64,000 bases of DNA from Nannocystis sp. (GTDB lineage Bacteria; Myxococcota_A; Polyangia; Nannocystales; Nannocystaceae), in the NCBI GenBank assembly GCA_016712315.1, contig JADJRG010000013.1, forward strand, positions 2,791,548 to 2,855,547, written 5' to 3'. Positions 27,714 to 38,714 of the stretch are shown here, one piece after another. Below the pieces are notes generated by a model that saw nothing but the letters and a program-made list of their open reading frames with translations, did not search any database and was not told the DNA's origin. How positions within the stretch are numbered: the stretch's first letter is position 1; every line of letters begins with the position of its first letter. The position numbers and the translations under genes were made by a program.

Positions 27714-28883
27714 ATGACCGACGAGAGCCGCGTGACCATGCAAGACCACGAGATCTTCACCGACGAGCACCAGGCGTTCCGCAAGACGGTGCGAGCGTTC
27801 GCCAAGAGCCTGGAGCCGCACGCGGTGGAGTGGGATGAGGCGGGGATCTTCCCGCGGGAGGTCTTTAAGCAGGCGGGCGATCTGGGGCTGCTCGGGATCC
27901 GCCACGGCGCCGAGTACGGGGGGCTGGGGCTCGATTGGTGGTACACGACCTGCTACGGCGAGGAGCTGGTGCACAGCCGCAACGCGGGCGTCAACATGGC
28001 GCTGATGGTGCAGTCCGATATGGCGACGCCGATCATCGATGAGATCGGCTCGGATGAGGTGAAGCGGGAGTTCTTGGCGCCGGCGATCTCGGGCGACAAG
28101 ATCGCCGCGCTGGGGGTCTCCGAGCCGGGCGGCGGCTCAGACGTGGCGGCGATCCGGACGACGGCGCGCCGCGACGGCGATGACTATGTGATCAACGGGC
28201 AGAAGCTCTGGATCACCAACGGTACGCGCGCCGATTTTATTACGCTGGCGGTGCGCACCGGCGGCGAGGGGTTTGGCGGGATCTCGCTGCTGGTCTTCCC
28301 GACCGACGTGAAGGGCTTCCACGTCGGCAAGAGCTTGAAGAAGATCGGCAACAAGTCCTCTGATACGGCTGAGATCTTCTTTGAAGACTGCCGGGTGCCG
28401 ACGCGCTACCGCCTCGGCGAGGAGGGGCAGGGCTTCTATCACATTATGACGAACTTCCAGGGGGAGCGGCTGATCGCGGCGATCGGCTGCGTGGCCGGCA
28501 TGACGATGGCGGTGCGCGACGCGATCCAGTACGCGAGCGACCGTAAGGCCTTCGGCAAGCCGCTGATGAAGTTCCAGGTGTGGAAGCACAAGATGGTGGA
28601 GCACCTGACGTCGATCGAGGCGGCGCGGCGGCTGACCTACTACGCGGTCGACAAGTTCTCAAAGTCGCCGATGGGCTCGACCCGCGAGGTGACGATGGCG
28701 AAGCTGTTCGCGGGCGATCTGGCGCAGCGGGTGATCTATGACTGCCAGCAGCTCCACGGCGGCTTCGGCTACGTGACAGAGTACGCGATCGCGCGGGCGT
28801 TCACGGACATCCGCTTGATCACGGTGGGCGGGGGGACCTCGGAGGTGATGAAGGAGATCCTGACCAAGCTCGAGGGCCTGTAG
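27714..28883 (+). CDS. Acyl-CoA dehydrogenase, long-chain/isovaleryl-like active-site layout
   Basis: A 389-residue flavoenzyme. Seen: ALGVSEPGGGSDVAAI and QKLWITNGTRADF (FAD and substrate binding), DRKAFGKPL, and CQQLHGGFGYVTEYAIARAFTD with the C-terminal VGGGTSEVMKEIL. At the place where medium-chain enzymes have their catalytic glutamate (YEGTS) this protein has glycine. Known: in long-chain and isovaleryl enzymes the base comes from an earlier helix, and here a glutamate is present at FQGERLIAA. It probably oxidises long or branched acyl-CoA. The start at ATG 27714 is chosen because GGAG (27704-27707) lies 6 bases upstream. Confidence 0.92.
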   Translation: MTDESRVTMQDHEIFTDEHQAFRKTVRAFAKSLEPHAVEWDEAGIFPREVFKQAGDLGLLGIRHGAEYGGLGLDWWYTTCYGEELVHSRNAGVNMALMVQSDMATPIIDEIGSDEVKREFLAPAISGDKIAALGVSEPGGGSDVAAIRTTARRDGDDYVINGQKLWITNGTRADFITLAVRTGGEGFGGISLLVFPTDVKGFHVGKSLKKIGNKSSDTAEIFFEDCRVPTRYRLGEEGQGFYHIMTNFQGERLIAAIGCVAGMTMAVRDAIQYASDRKAFGKPLMKFQVWKHKMVEHLTSIEAARRLTYYAVDKFSKSPMGSTREVTMAKLFAGDLAQRVIYDCQQLHGGFGYVTEYAIARAFTDIRLITVGGGTSEVMKEILTKLEGL

Positions 28884-28932
28884 GCGCGGCGCCCTCGCGG
28901 GTCGCCCGAGAAGCAGGTAAAGCGGTGAGGTG

Positions 28933-29865
28933 ATGAGCCTCGCCGCCGCGCTGTGCGTCACGCTGCTGGGAGCTGCGCCGGACGGGCCGTCGGCGCAGGG
29001 GCAGTGGCTGGATGTGACGCTGGATGAGCCGCTGTCGCCGCCAGCGGCTCATTACCTGATCGGCAACGAGTCGCGGCACGACCTCTTCGCAGAGGCGCTC
29101 GCGGGGCGCGGCGGGGCCTATCTGGGGGTGGGCGGGGAGCAGAATTATACGTTGGCGGCGATGGCGGAGGCGTCGTGGATCTTCGTGATCGACCGTGACC
29201 CGCGGATCGCCGCGCTGCACCGAGAGCTCGGGCGCAGGATCGTCGGGGCGAAGGACGCGGCGGCGCTGCTGGCGGGGCTGGAGCGCGAGGCGCCCGCGGA
29301 GCCGCTCCGCGCCGCGTGGCCGGCGATCGTCCGGCACCTGCGGCGGGTGGCGACGCCGAGCGCGCGCGCGTACGTCCGGACGTGGCTGAGCGACCCTGTG
29401 CTCTTTGACAGGGTGAGACAGACGTGGCTCTTAGGCCATGTAGAGGCTGTGGTCGGTGACCTCGCGGGGGAGCGCTCGATGGCCTCGATCGCGCGGGCGG
29501 CGGCGGCGCGCTCGCTGCGCTTCACGGTGATCTACTTGAGCAACGTCGAGGAGGGGCTGGCGGGCATGGGCGCGTTGATCGAGAACTTGCGACGACTGCC
29601 GCGGGCGGGCGACGCGGTGATCGTGCGGACCTTCTTTTTGCCCGATGAACGAGGAGACGGGCGATTCGCGGCGGCCGACGGGCTGTGGAGCTACCAGACC
29701 CAGAGCGCGGAGGATCTGGTGAGCGACGGGTCGCGCACCTTCGCCGAGATGATGGGCGCGCTCGCGCGGGCGGGGGCGATCGTGATCGACGCGGAGCACC
29801 AGGGGTTGTCACGCGTGAGGCACGGCTCGCGCGCGCGCTCGTCGCTCGACGCGCGCGCGCGCTGA
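28933..29865 (+). CDS. LIC_10091-like putative methyltransferase-fold protein
   Basis: A protein of about 310 residues. Seen: YLIGNESRHDLF, then GGAYLGVGGEQNYTLAAM and SWIFVIDRDPRIAAL, which looks like motif I and post-I of a Rossmann SAM-binding fold, and later RFTVIYLSNVEEGL and GDAVIVRTFF as later strands. This order resembles the LIC_10091 family first seen in Leptospira, whose activity is unknown. The extreme C-terminus is Arg-rich and low complexity and may not be conserved. ATG 28933 is preceded by GAGG. It follows the acyl-CoA dehydrogenase by 49 bases. Confidence 0.5.
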   Translation: MSLAAALCVTLLGAAPDGPSAQGQWLDVTLDEPLSPPAAHYLIGNESRHDLFAEALAGRGGAYLGVGGEQNYTLAAMAEASWIFVIDRDPRIAALHRELGRRIVGAKDAAALLAGLEREAPAEPLRAAWPAIVRHLRRVATPSARAYVRTWLSDPVLFDRVRQTWLLGHVEAVVGDLAGERSMASIARAAAARSLRFTVIYLSNVEEGLAGMGALIENLRRLPRAGDAVIVRTFFLPDERGDGRFAAADGLWSYQTQSAEDLVSDGSRTFAEMMGALARAGAIVIDAEHQGLSRVRHGSRARSSLDARAR

Positions 29866-29929
29866 ACGGAGAGGCGCGCCGGGGCCTCGGATCCTCACTC
29901 GGGGGGCCGTGCTACCCTGCGCTTGGGTT

Positions 29930-29956
29930 GTGATGGTGGTGGTGGTGGTGGTGGTG
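29930..29956 (+). repeat. GTG trinucleotide tract across the start of the OmpA-type gene
   Basis: Nine in-frame codons in a row are potential start codons: GTG, ATG and seven GTG. Slippage would change the N-terminal length without a frameshift. Confidence 0.8.
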
Positions 29957-31492
29957 AAGCGGCGGGGACTTTTGCGGTGGCGGCTTGAGACGGCCCACCG
30001 GATCCTGCTGGCGTGTGTCAGCGGCGCGCTGCTCGTCGATGAGGCGCGGGCGGATGAGCCTGCGCCGGTCAGCCCGGAGGACGCGGCGGCGCAGGCGCCT
30101 GCAGAGGGCGCGGAGCCGACGCGCGCGGCGGAGCGAGGGCGCGAGGTGAAGGAGGCGCAGGCGGCGGCGATGCCGTGGATCCGCCGCTATCGGCCGAACA
30201 GAGGGGTGTTTGAGCTCGGTGTGGCGGCGGGGCTGCTGCTGCCGTCCGCCAACCACGAGTTCTATGACTATACCCAGCCGTGGAGCCCGCGCGGGCCCGC
30301 TGCGGCGAACTTGGTGCTGCGCGGCGGGTACTATCCGCTGTCATTCTTGGGGTTGGAGGCGGAGGGGGCGCTGGCGCTGAGCGGCTGCGCTTGCGGCGGC
30401 TTCGCGCCGATCTTCGGCGGGCGCGGACAGGTGATCGCGCAGCTCCCTCTCTATAGCGTCGCTCCGTTCGCGACGCTCGGCGCGGGGACGCTGGCGACGA
30501 CGGGTGTCCTCGGTCGTGACGTCGACCCGTCGATGCACTTCGGCGGGGGCGTGAAATTTTTTATCAATCGGTGGTTCGGGGTGCGGATCGACGGGCGCGC
30601 CCACGTCGGGCCCGCGTACACGCGGGAGGCCGGTCGCGCGCTGCACCCGGAGATCTTGGTCAACTTCATGGTGACGCTGGCGCGCCCGCTCGTCGACAGC
30701 GACAAGGACGGCGCGCCCGACCCGGGGCAGCGCTCGGAGCTGGTCGACGAGTGCCCGCTGGAGCGCGGGGCGCGGCGGCATATGGGCTGCCCAGATCGCG
30801 ACGGCGATGACGTGCGAGATCGAGACGATCGGTGCCCAGAGCAGCGTGGGCTGGCGGAGCGCGACGGCTGCCCGGCGCTGGTCGATCGCGACGGCGATGG
30901 TTTTTATGATCCAGACCAGTACCAGATCCCAGAGGGGCAGGTAGACGCTTGTCCAGGCGAGCTGGGGGTGACGGCGTACTCGGGCTGCCCAGCGCCCGAT
31001 ACGGACGGCGACGGGCTGAATGACCTGGAGGATCGTTGCCCGAAGGAGCCAGAGACGTTGAACGGCTTTGAGGACAGCGACGGCTGCCCCGACAAGATCC
31101 CGCTCGACGTTCGGCGGATCTTGGGGACGATCCGCGGGATCCAATTCGGGTTCCTCAGCGACCAGCTCACGGCTGATTCAGCGCCGATCCTGGCGCGAAC
31201 CGCGGGGGTGCTGGCGGAGCACCCCGAGCTGAAGCTGGAGATCCAAGGACATACAGACACCGACGGGGTGGCGGCGGAGAACCTGGAGCTGTCGCTGCGA
31301 CGCGCAGGATCGGTGCGGCGCGCGCTGATCAACGCGGGTGTCCGAGAAGACAGGCTGCGGGCGGTCGGGTACGGAGGGGATCAGCCGCTCGCCTCGAACG
31401 AGACGGAGGAGGGGCGAGCGGCGAACCGGCGGATCGAGTTCCGCCTGCTCGACGCGGACGGTCGGCCGCTGGAGGTCGATGGCGCTCCATAA
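29933..31492 (+). CDS. OmpA-family outer-membrane protein with thrombospondin type 3 repeats
   Basis: A protein of about 519 residues. Seen: a signal-like N-terminus (KRRGLL, then ILLACVSGALLV), a beta-barrel-like region (about 70-245), calcium-binding thrombospondin type 3 repeats (DSDKDGAPDPG, DRDGDDVRDRDDRCP, DTDGDGLNDLEDRCP), and a C-terminal OmpA domain with QGHTDTDG, LSLRRAGSVRRAL and GYGGDQP...GRAANRRIEF. Known: OmpA domains hold peptidoglycan by an Asp and an Arg that are both present. The start codon is unclear because the frame opens in a GTG tract. It ends 23 bases before the CHAT-SIR2 gene on the same strand, so it may be the first gene of that operon. Confidence 0.85.
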   Translation: MVVVVVVVKRRGLLRWRLETAHRILLACVSGALLVDEARADEPAPVSPEDAAAQAPAEGAEPTRAAERGREVKEAQAAAMPWIRRYRPNRGVFELGVAAGLLLPSANHEFYDYTQPWSPRGPAAANLVLRGGYYPLSFLGLEAEGALALSGCACGGFAPIFGGRGQVIAQLPLYSVAPFATLGAGTLATTGVLGRDVDPSMHFGGGVKFFINRWFGVRIDGRAHVGPAYTREAGRALHPEILVNFMVTLARPLVDSDKDGAPDPGQRSELVDECPLERGARRHMGCPDRDGDDVRDRDDRCPEQRGLAERDGCPALVDRDGDGFYDPDQYQIPEGQVDACPGELGVTAYSGCPAPDTDGDGLNDLEDRCPKEPETLNGFEDSDGCPDKIPLDVRRILGTIRGIQFGFLSDQLTADSAPILARTAGVLAEHPELKLEIQGHTDTDGVAAENLELSLRRAGSVRRALINAGVREDRLRAVGYGGDQPLASNETEEGRAANRRIEFRLLDADGRPLEVDGAP

Positions 31493-31515
31493 GCGGCAGG
31501 GGAGAGGGGCGTTGC

Positions 31516-33519
31516 ATGACGTGGATCGAGATCGAGATCGAGCGCGATAACCAGGTGATCAAGGCGTCGGCGCGCGGATCCAGGGGGGAGCGGGTGGCCC
31601 CCTTCGATCTGGCGCCGGTGAACTTGGGGCGGCTGACAGGGCTGGCGAGCGCGGTGCGGCGCTCGGTGTCGGCGAGCCAGCCGCTGCCAGAGCACGCGGT
31701 GACGAGCGCGCATGAGCTGTATGAGGCGCTGTTTCGCGATCGCCTGCGAGACCTGCTGGTGAGCCTGGGTGAGGCGGCGCGGGCGCAGGGGCGTAAGGTG
31801 CTGCTTCGCTTGATGATCCGCGACCCAGAGCTGCAGCGCTTCCCTTGGGAGGTGATGTGCCGGCCAGGGACGGCGCGGGACTTTATCGGCTGTTTGGCGG
31901 AGATCCAGGTCGCGCGCGGGGTGAACTCGCACGAGCCGCACGAGCCGCGAGAGGTCCGCCGCAGCGTGCGGATCCTGGCGATCTCGCCGCTGGGGGAGCA
32001 GGAGAAGCTGGCGTCGCTGAAGGCGGCGCTGCACGAGCCGATCGCGGAGGGGGCGCTTCAGTGGTTGGAGCCGATCGTCGGTGAACAGACGATCGGGGCG
32101 CGGCTCTTCGAGCTGCTGCGCCGCGCGGACGCGCCGCACATCATCCACTGGATCGGCCACGGCGGCGCAGACGCGCAGCAGAACCCGTGCCTCTACTTGG
32201 CCGAGGACCGCGACGGCGAGTCGCAGTACATCCTGGCGGAGAGCCTGGCGCAGGAGCTGCGGACGAGCCTCGGCGCGGAGCTGCGGCTGGTGGTGCTGGA
32301 GGCGTGCAGCGGCGCGCGGCCGGGGGCGTTCGCGAGCGCGGCGGAGATCCTGGCGCGCAGCGGGGCGGACGCGGTGCTGGCTCACCTGTGGCCGGTGAAG
32401 GCGGAGGTGGCGCGCGACCTGTCGGCGGACTTCTATCGCAACCTGACCGGGACCCGCGACGGCATGGGCGACGTGGCGGCGAGCTTGCACGCGACCCGTA
32501 GGACTTTTATGGAGCGGAGCGCGGAGGTGTTCTCGCCGGTGCTGTACCTGCGCGGGGCGGAGGCGCGGGTGCTCGACTTCAAGCGGCGCCGCTTGGTCGC
32601 GGCGGCCGCGGCGGCGAGCGGCGGGGTGCTCGACGAGATCGAGCCGGCGCTGCTGAACGTGCTGAAGGCGCCGTTCTCGCTGGTGCTGGGGGGCGGCGGC
32701 GCGGCGATCCCAGGGCACGCGGAGCTGGTGTCAGGGCTGGTGAGCGAGCTGAGCCGCAGCGGCGAGCGAGACCTCGGGCAGCTCGGCCTCAGCGCGCTGG
32801 CGCAGCGCTTCTTCCTCCGCCACGGCAAGGGCAAGCTGAACCGGATCTTTCAAAAGACGATCGGCAGCGCGGTGGAGCTGTCGGTGCCGCCCTTCGTGCA
32901 GGCGCTGAGCGAGGCGCTGCCTCCAGGGGCCCACACGACGCTGCTGTGGCTGCCGCTGCTCGAGCACGCGCTGTCGGCGCGACACAAAGACCGCAACATC
33001 TATGTGGTGCAGCCGGCGGCGCCAGGGAGCGGCGAGTCCCGGCTGGTGATGGTGCGCCGCGCAGGGGCGCAGGCGTGGGAGGAGGACGACGATCCGCCGC
33101 CGGACGTCGACCTTCAGCGAGACTTCATGATCTTGCGGCTCTATGGGGGGTACTCGCCGGAGGTGCAGCCGGTGCTCGCGAACCCGCAGCTCACGGAGGA
33201 CGATCACATCCAGGGGCTGATGGAGCTGCGCGAGCTGTTCCCGACGGACTGGGAGGATCAGTTCGTCGGCTGGATGCGCGCGCACCCGCTGCTGTGCGCG
33301 GGGATCTCGGTGCTGGAGTGGCGGCACCGGATGCTGCTGCGCTGGCTGCTCGACCAGCGGCCTCCTTCGCGGGTGAGCGTGGCGGTGATCGACCCGGAGA
33401 GCGGTGAGAAGGAGATCTGGGACCGCGGCGCGGGCGGGCTCTTCGGCCAAGGTACGGTGCGGGCGGTCGCGCTGAGCCTGCCCCAGCTCGCGCAGGTGCT
33501 GGCGGAGGTGAAGCCATGA
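31516..33519 (+). CDS. CHAT protease fused to a SIR2-like domain
   Basis: A 667-residue two-domain protein. Residues about 60-365 are a CHAT (caspase-like) peptidase: FPWEVMCRPG, catalytic H215 in HWIGHGGAD, catalytic C264 in VVLEACSGARPG, and the typical AVLAHLWPV and AEVFSPVLYLRG. From about 378 comes a second domain with APFSLVLGGGGAAIPG, TTLLWLPLLEHAL, MILRLYGGY, PQLTEDDH and a final AGISVLEWRHRMLLRWL, which follows the order of SIR2-like effector domains (Rossmann glycine loop, LHG-like strand, TEDDY-like, final hydrophobic segment). The glycine loop is not the standard GAGxS, so NAD binding is unproven. Known: both domain types occur in bacterial conflict systems. Its stop overlaps the next start (ATGA). 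Confidence 0.7.
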   Translation: MTWIEIEIERDNQVIKASARGSRGERVAPFDLAPVNLGRLTGLASAVRRSVSASQPLPEHAVTSAHELYEALFRDRLRDLLVSLGEAARAQGRKVLLRLMIRDPELQRFPWEVMCRPGTARDFIGCLAEIQVARGVNSHEPHEPREVRRSVRILAISPLGEQEKLASLKAALHEPIAEGALQWLEPIVGEQTIGARLFELLRRADAPHIIHWIGHGGADAQQNPCLYLAEDRDGESQYILAESLAQELRTSLGAELRLVVLEACSGARPGAFASAAEILARSGADAVLAHLWPVKAEVARDLSADFYRNLTGTRDGMGDVAASLHATRRTFMERSAEVFSPVLYLRGAEARVLDFKRRRLVAAAAAASGGVLDEIEPALLNVLKAPFSLVLGGGGAAIPGHAELVSGLVSELSRSGERDLGQLGLSALAQRFFLRHGKGKLNRIFQKTIGSAVELSVPPFVQALSEALPPGAHTTLLWLPLLEHALSARHKDRNIYVVQPAAPGSGESRLVMVRRAGAQAWEEDDDPPPDVDLQRDFMILRLYGGYSPEVQPVLANPQLTEDDHIQGLMELRELFPTDWEDQFVGWMRAHPLLCAGISVLEWRHRMLLRWLLDQRPPSRVSVAVIDPESGEKEIWDRGAGGLFGQGTVRAVALSLPQLAQVLAEVKP

Positions 33520-34703
33520 GCGGCGAGACGGCGCGGGTGGACCGCAAAGCGCATCGCCGCCGGGATCCGGCGGTGTTGGCGAATATCCTGGTCGGGCAGC
33601 TCACGGCGCACCGCTGCTCGACGGTGTATGCGCCCTCAACGACGAAGCTGGACAAATTTATCAAGGACGCGGTGATGCCGCTGCTGGTCGAGCGCCTCGA
33701 CGCTCGGGTGGTGATCGTCGAGCGCTGGGAGAAGAAGTCAGGGCCGACGGTGTCGCAGCTCGTGGAGGCGATCGAGGCGCAGCTGCAGATGACGCCAGAT
33801 CCGCAGGTCGAGGGGGAGGCGCCGATGAAGCCGATCGCGCGGTTGGAGTCGGCGCTGCAGCGGGCAGAGCGCCGCTCGGACCGTCCGCTGCTGCTGGTGA
33901 TGTATCGCCTCGAAGAGCTGCTGGATGACAAGCGCGACCCCGCGGAGGTGAGCCGCTTCGTCGAGGCGCTGGCGCGGATGGCGGCGATGCCGATGCACGG
34001 GCTGCACCTGGTGTTAGGGGTGAAGGAGGAGGACCTGGGGGCGTTTCGCGACCTGCTGCGCGGGCGCTGGCGGCTGCTGGCGAACGACGTTCGGATCCGC
34101 CCGCTGGGCAAGGCGTGGCTGCTGTCGCTGCCGCTGGTGCTTCTTGGGTATATGAGCGCGCAGGCGGGCGTGTTAGCGGCGGTAGCGGCGGTGAGCGTCG
34201 CGGTGGGGGCTGCGGGCGGGGCGGCGGTGGCGCTGGAGATGGCGCCGCCGCAGGAGTGCGTGTGCGCGGAGCCGGAGCCGGAGCCGGAGCCGGCCGCGGC
34301 GCCGCCCGCAGCGCTGACGCCGGCTCCAGTCGTTGATCATCCGACGACTGGCGCGGCGGGGGACGCGGCGACCGACGCGACGACCGACGCGACGACCGAC
34401 GCGACGACCGACGCGACCACTGACGCGAGCGCGAGCGAGGCGCCGCTCGATCACTTGCCGACGGCGGCGCCGACGGCGGCCGATATGTGTACAGCCCAGG
34501 CTCGTGACGGTGAGTGCGCGAAGTGTGTGCGCTCGAAGTGCTGCGCGGAGCTGAAGGCCTGTAAGCGGTCGAAGTGGCGCAATTGTGTGCTGGCGGGCAA
34601 GACCGGGCAGGGGGACTGTCAGCCTGAGCTGATCGAGACCAATTGCCGCGGGCTCGCGCTGTGCGGGCTCGAGTACCAGTGCAGAGCGGAGTGTTTTCCA
34701 TAA
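33516..34703 (+). CDS. Membrane protein with degenerate nSTAND1 ATPase domain
   Basis: A 395-residue protein. Residues 15-190 align without gaps in key stretches to the nSTAND1 domain of the CHAT-WD40 protein near 51 kb: VYGASGTGKSSVV there corresponds to VYAPSTTKLDKFI here (37-49), and LLLIVDQFEELF there to LLLVMYRLEELL here (125-136). The P-loop glycines and lysine and the Walker B aspartate are therefore lost. Two hydrophobic segments (about 201-240) follow, then a TDAT-type linker and a Cys-rich tail with about 12 cysteines. Inference: an ATPase-dead membrane scaffold for the CHAT-SIR2 protein, with which it shares a 4-base overlap. It ends 2 bases before the clan-CD protease gene. Confidence 0.6.
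   Translation: MSGETARVDRKAHRRRDPAVLANILVGQLTAHRCSTVYAPSTTKLDKFIKDAVMPLLVERLDARVVIVERWEKKSGPTVSQLVEAIEAQLQMTPDPQVEGEAPMKPIARLESALQRAERRSDRPLLLVMYRLEELLDDKRDPAEVSRFVEALARMAAMPMHGLHLVLGVKEEDLGAFRDLLRGRWRLLANDVRIRPLGKAWLLSLPLVLLGYMSAQAGVLAAVAAVSVAVGAAGGAAVALEMAPPQECVCAEPEPEPEPAAAPPAALTPAPVVDHPTTGAAGDAATDATTDATTDATTDATTDASASEAPLDHLPTAAPTAADMCTAQARDGECAKCVRSKCCAELKACKRSKWRNCVLAGKTGQGDCQPELIETNCRGLALCGLEYQCRAECFP
34370..34430 (+). repeat. 12-base tandem repeat encoding a TDAT linker
   Basis: Five copies of GCGACGACCGAC, the last degenerate, inside the degenerate-STAND gene. The same repeat type occurs in lipoprotein genes near 17.9 and 38.3 kb. Confidence 0.85.
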
Positions 34704-34705
34704 CA

Positions 34706-36715
<2,010 letters not shown>

Positions 36716-36739
36716 TGCGCCCGCCGCCGTCCAGTGTCG

Positions 36740-38473
36740 CTAGTTCGGGCAGATCCCGGGGATGACGATCGTGGCGGCGCCCTCGGTGCTCCAGTCAGGG
36801 GCGCCGATCGCGAGGGTCGGGATCGAGGGGCCGTAGAGCTGGCCGTGGTCGAGGCTCGCGCCGAAGCTGTCCCCGATGGCGCTGCTCTCGAGGATGAAGC
36901 CGCCTTGGTCGCTCTGGAGGTCGTTGAAGGCGACGGGGTCGGGGTCGGCCTTGCCGAGGACGATGAGGACGGAGGAGGTCATGTCGGTGCCGATGGCGAG
37001 GTCGGCGAGGCCGTCGCCGTTGACGTCGCCGGCGCCGCTGACGGCGGTGACGACGGTGAGCGCGTCGACGCGGAAGCCGTTCGCGCCGAGCAGCGCGAGA
37101 TCGATGGGCGCTTGGAAGGCGTCCATGAAGAGGACGTACACGGCGGTACCGACGCCGATGATGATGTCTGGGGTTCCGTCGCCGTTGACGTCGCCGGCGC
37201 TGCCAAGCAGCGCGCCGCCGAGGTCGCTGTCGGCGACGACGGTGAAGCCATCCATGGGCTCGGCGTCTTGCAGGTCGAAGAAGCCCGCTTGGTCTCGCCC
37301 GTAGTGGACGTAGATCGTCAGCGTGAAGCCGTTGTGCGAGGTGAGGGCGAGCTCGTCCTTGCCGTCGCCGTTGAGGTCAGGGACCGTGATGAGGCTCGCT
37401 CCGGCGGCGCTCTCGGCGGGCCCAGCGATCCGGTAGCCGTCGATGGTCTCGCCGACGTCCGCTGCTTCGAAGCAGTTCGGCAGCGACGCGCCGCCGTAGA
37501 CGACGGCGACGAGGTTGTCGAACGGGCGAGAGACGGCGAAGTCGGCGACGCCGTCGCCGTTGATGTCTGCGCCGCCCGCGACGGCGCTGCCGAGGCCGTT
37601 GCCGTTGGTTACGCAGTCGAGGACGACGCCCTTGTCGCCGATAATGCCGACGTCGACGGCAGCCGCGTCAGCCTTGCCGAAGACGACGTTGGCGATGTCG
37701 AGGATCTCCTCGCCGATGAGGATGTCGTCGAAGCCGTCCTCGTTGATGTCCCCGACGCCGGCGATGGCCGCGGTCGAGGTGATGAGGTGGATGAGGAAAC
37801 CGGGGCCGGGGACGTCGTTGTCGATGGCGTCGAGGACGTCGAGGTTGAGATCAGCGCCGCCGAAGACGACGAAGACGCGGGGGTCAGACATGGTGGTGGC
37901 GCTGACGGCGAGGTCATCGATCCCGTCGCCGTTGACATCACCGACCACGGTGACGTTTCGACCGAGCTGGTCATTGGGTGTACCGGGGAGGAGGTCGGTG
38001 AAGGGGGGGAGGGTGCAGGCGGCGAGCTCGACGCAGTAGACGCCGTTGCACACGTTAGATTGGCAGTTCACGGGATCTGCGGCGCAGAGCTGGCCGACGG
38101 CGCATTTCGCGGGGCAAGAGCCGCCGCAGTCGATGTCAGACTCGTCGCCGCTCTTGATCCCGTCGTCGCAGAGCAGCCCGTCGGTGGTGTCGGTGTCGGT
38201 GGTGTCGCTGGAGGTGGAGGTGGAGGTGCTGGTGGAGGTCTCGCCTGTGGTCGTGGTGGCGTCGGTGGTGGCGTCGGTGGTGGCGTCGGTGGTGGCGTCG
38301 GTGGTGGCGTCGGTGGTGGTCGACTCGCTGGCGCTGGCGAGGTCACAGATTGGCTCGTGCTGCATCGATAAAAACCCGTCGTCGACGCAGGCCGGGCCGC
38401 AGGCGCCGCCGACGAGGGGGAGCCACACACCGACACAGATGAGCCAAAAAGAACAAGGTTGATACCGCGCCAT
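36740..38473 (-). CDS. FG-GAP (integrin-alpha-like) repeat lipoprotein
   Basis: A 577-residue protein. Seen: signal MARYQPCSFWLICVGVWLPL ending LVGGAC, a Thr/Asp/Ser linker with five TTDA units (about 52-95), a Cys-rich module (CDDGIKSGDESDIDCGGSCP), and six or seven FG-GAP repeats with calcium loops of the type DVNGDGIDDLAV, DLNGDGKDELAL and DVNGDGTPDIII, forming a beta-propeller. Known: such propellers mediate adhesion or ligand binding at the cell surface. ATG 38473 is the start directly before the signal. It lies opposite to and between the two clan-CD protease genes, so its link with them may be only positional. Confidence 0.85.
   Translation of the reverse strand: MARYQPCSFWLICVGVWLPLVGGACGPACVDDGFLSMQHEPICDLASASESTTTDATTDATTDATTDATTDATTTTGETSTSTSTSTSSDTTDTDTTDGLLCDDGIKSGDESDIDCGGSCPAKCAVGQLCAADPVNCQSNVCNGVYCVELAACTLPPFTDLLPGTPNDQLGRNVTVVGDVNGDGIDDLAVSATTMSDPRVFVVFGGADLNLDVLDAIDNDVPGPGFLIHLITSTAAIAGVGDINEDGFDDILIGEEILDIANVVFGKADAAAVDVGIIGDKGVVLDCVTNGNGLGSAVAGGADINGDGVADFAVSRPFDNLVAVVYGGASLPNCFEAADVGETIDGYRIAGPAESAAGASLITVPDLNGDGKDELALTSHNGFTLTIYVHYGRDQAGFFDLQDAEPMDGFTVVADSDLGGALLGSAGDVNGDGTPDIIIGVGTAVYVLFMDAFQAPIDLALLGANGFRVDALTVVTAVSGAGDVNGDGLADLAIGTDMTSSVLIVLGKADPDPVAFNDLQSDQGGFILESSAIGDSFGASLDHGQLYGPSIPTLAIGAPDWSTEGAATIVIPGICPN
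38254..38330 (-). repeat. 12-base tandem repeat encoding a TTDA linker
   Basis: Five to six near-perfect copies of a GTGGTGGCGTCG unit (written on the plus strand) within the FG-GAP lipoprotein gene, encoding TTDATTDATT. Confidence 0.85.
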
Positions 38474-38714
38474 CGCCTGCCCCGCCCCGACCCCGCAACA
38501 AGAGCCCCGACGCCGAGAGTACTCGAGATCGAGGGGCGGTGGCGGGCGGCCGCGGGGCTGGGGGCAATAATGCGGGTATGGTTGGGTGTGGTGTGGGCGG
38601 GCTGGACAGCGAGGGGAGGTCGGGACTAGTGTGATGGGGTCGCTGCGCGGTGACTCCGGGTGGAGATGGCCGTCGGGCGCGGGACGTGTCTTCTGTGGTG
38701 GGGTGGGTGGTGCA

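Noticed and set aside
26768..27946. 392-codon version of the Cys-rich lipoprotein
   Set aside because: The first 115 residues lie antisense to the acyl-CoA dehydrogenase start; ATG 27601 gives a proper lipoprotein signal.
36734..38371. 545-codon frame on the plus strand with many DGE/VAVD stretches
   Set aside because: It is the reverse of the FG-GAP calcium-loop codons; the minus strand has a signal peptide and real repeats.
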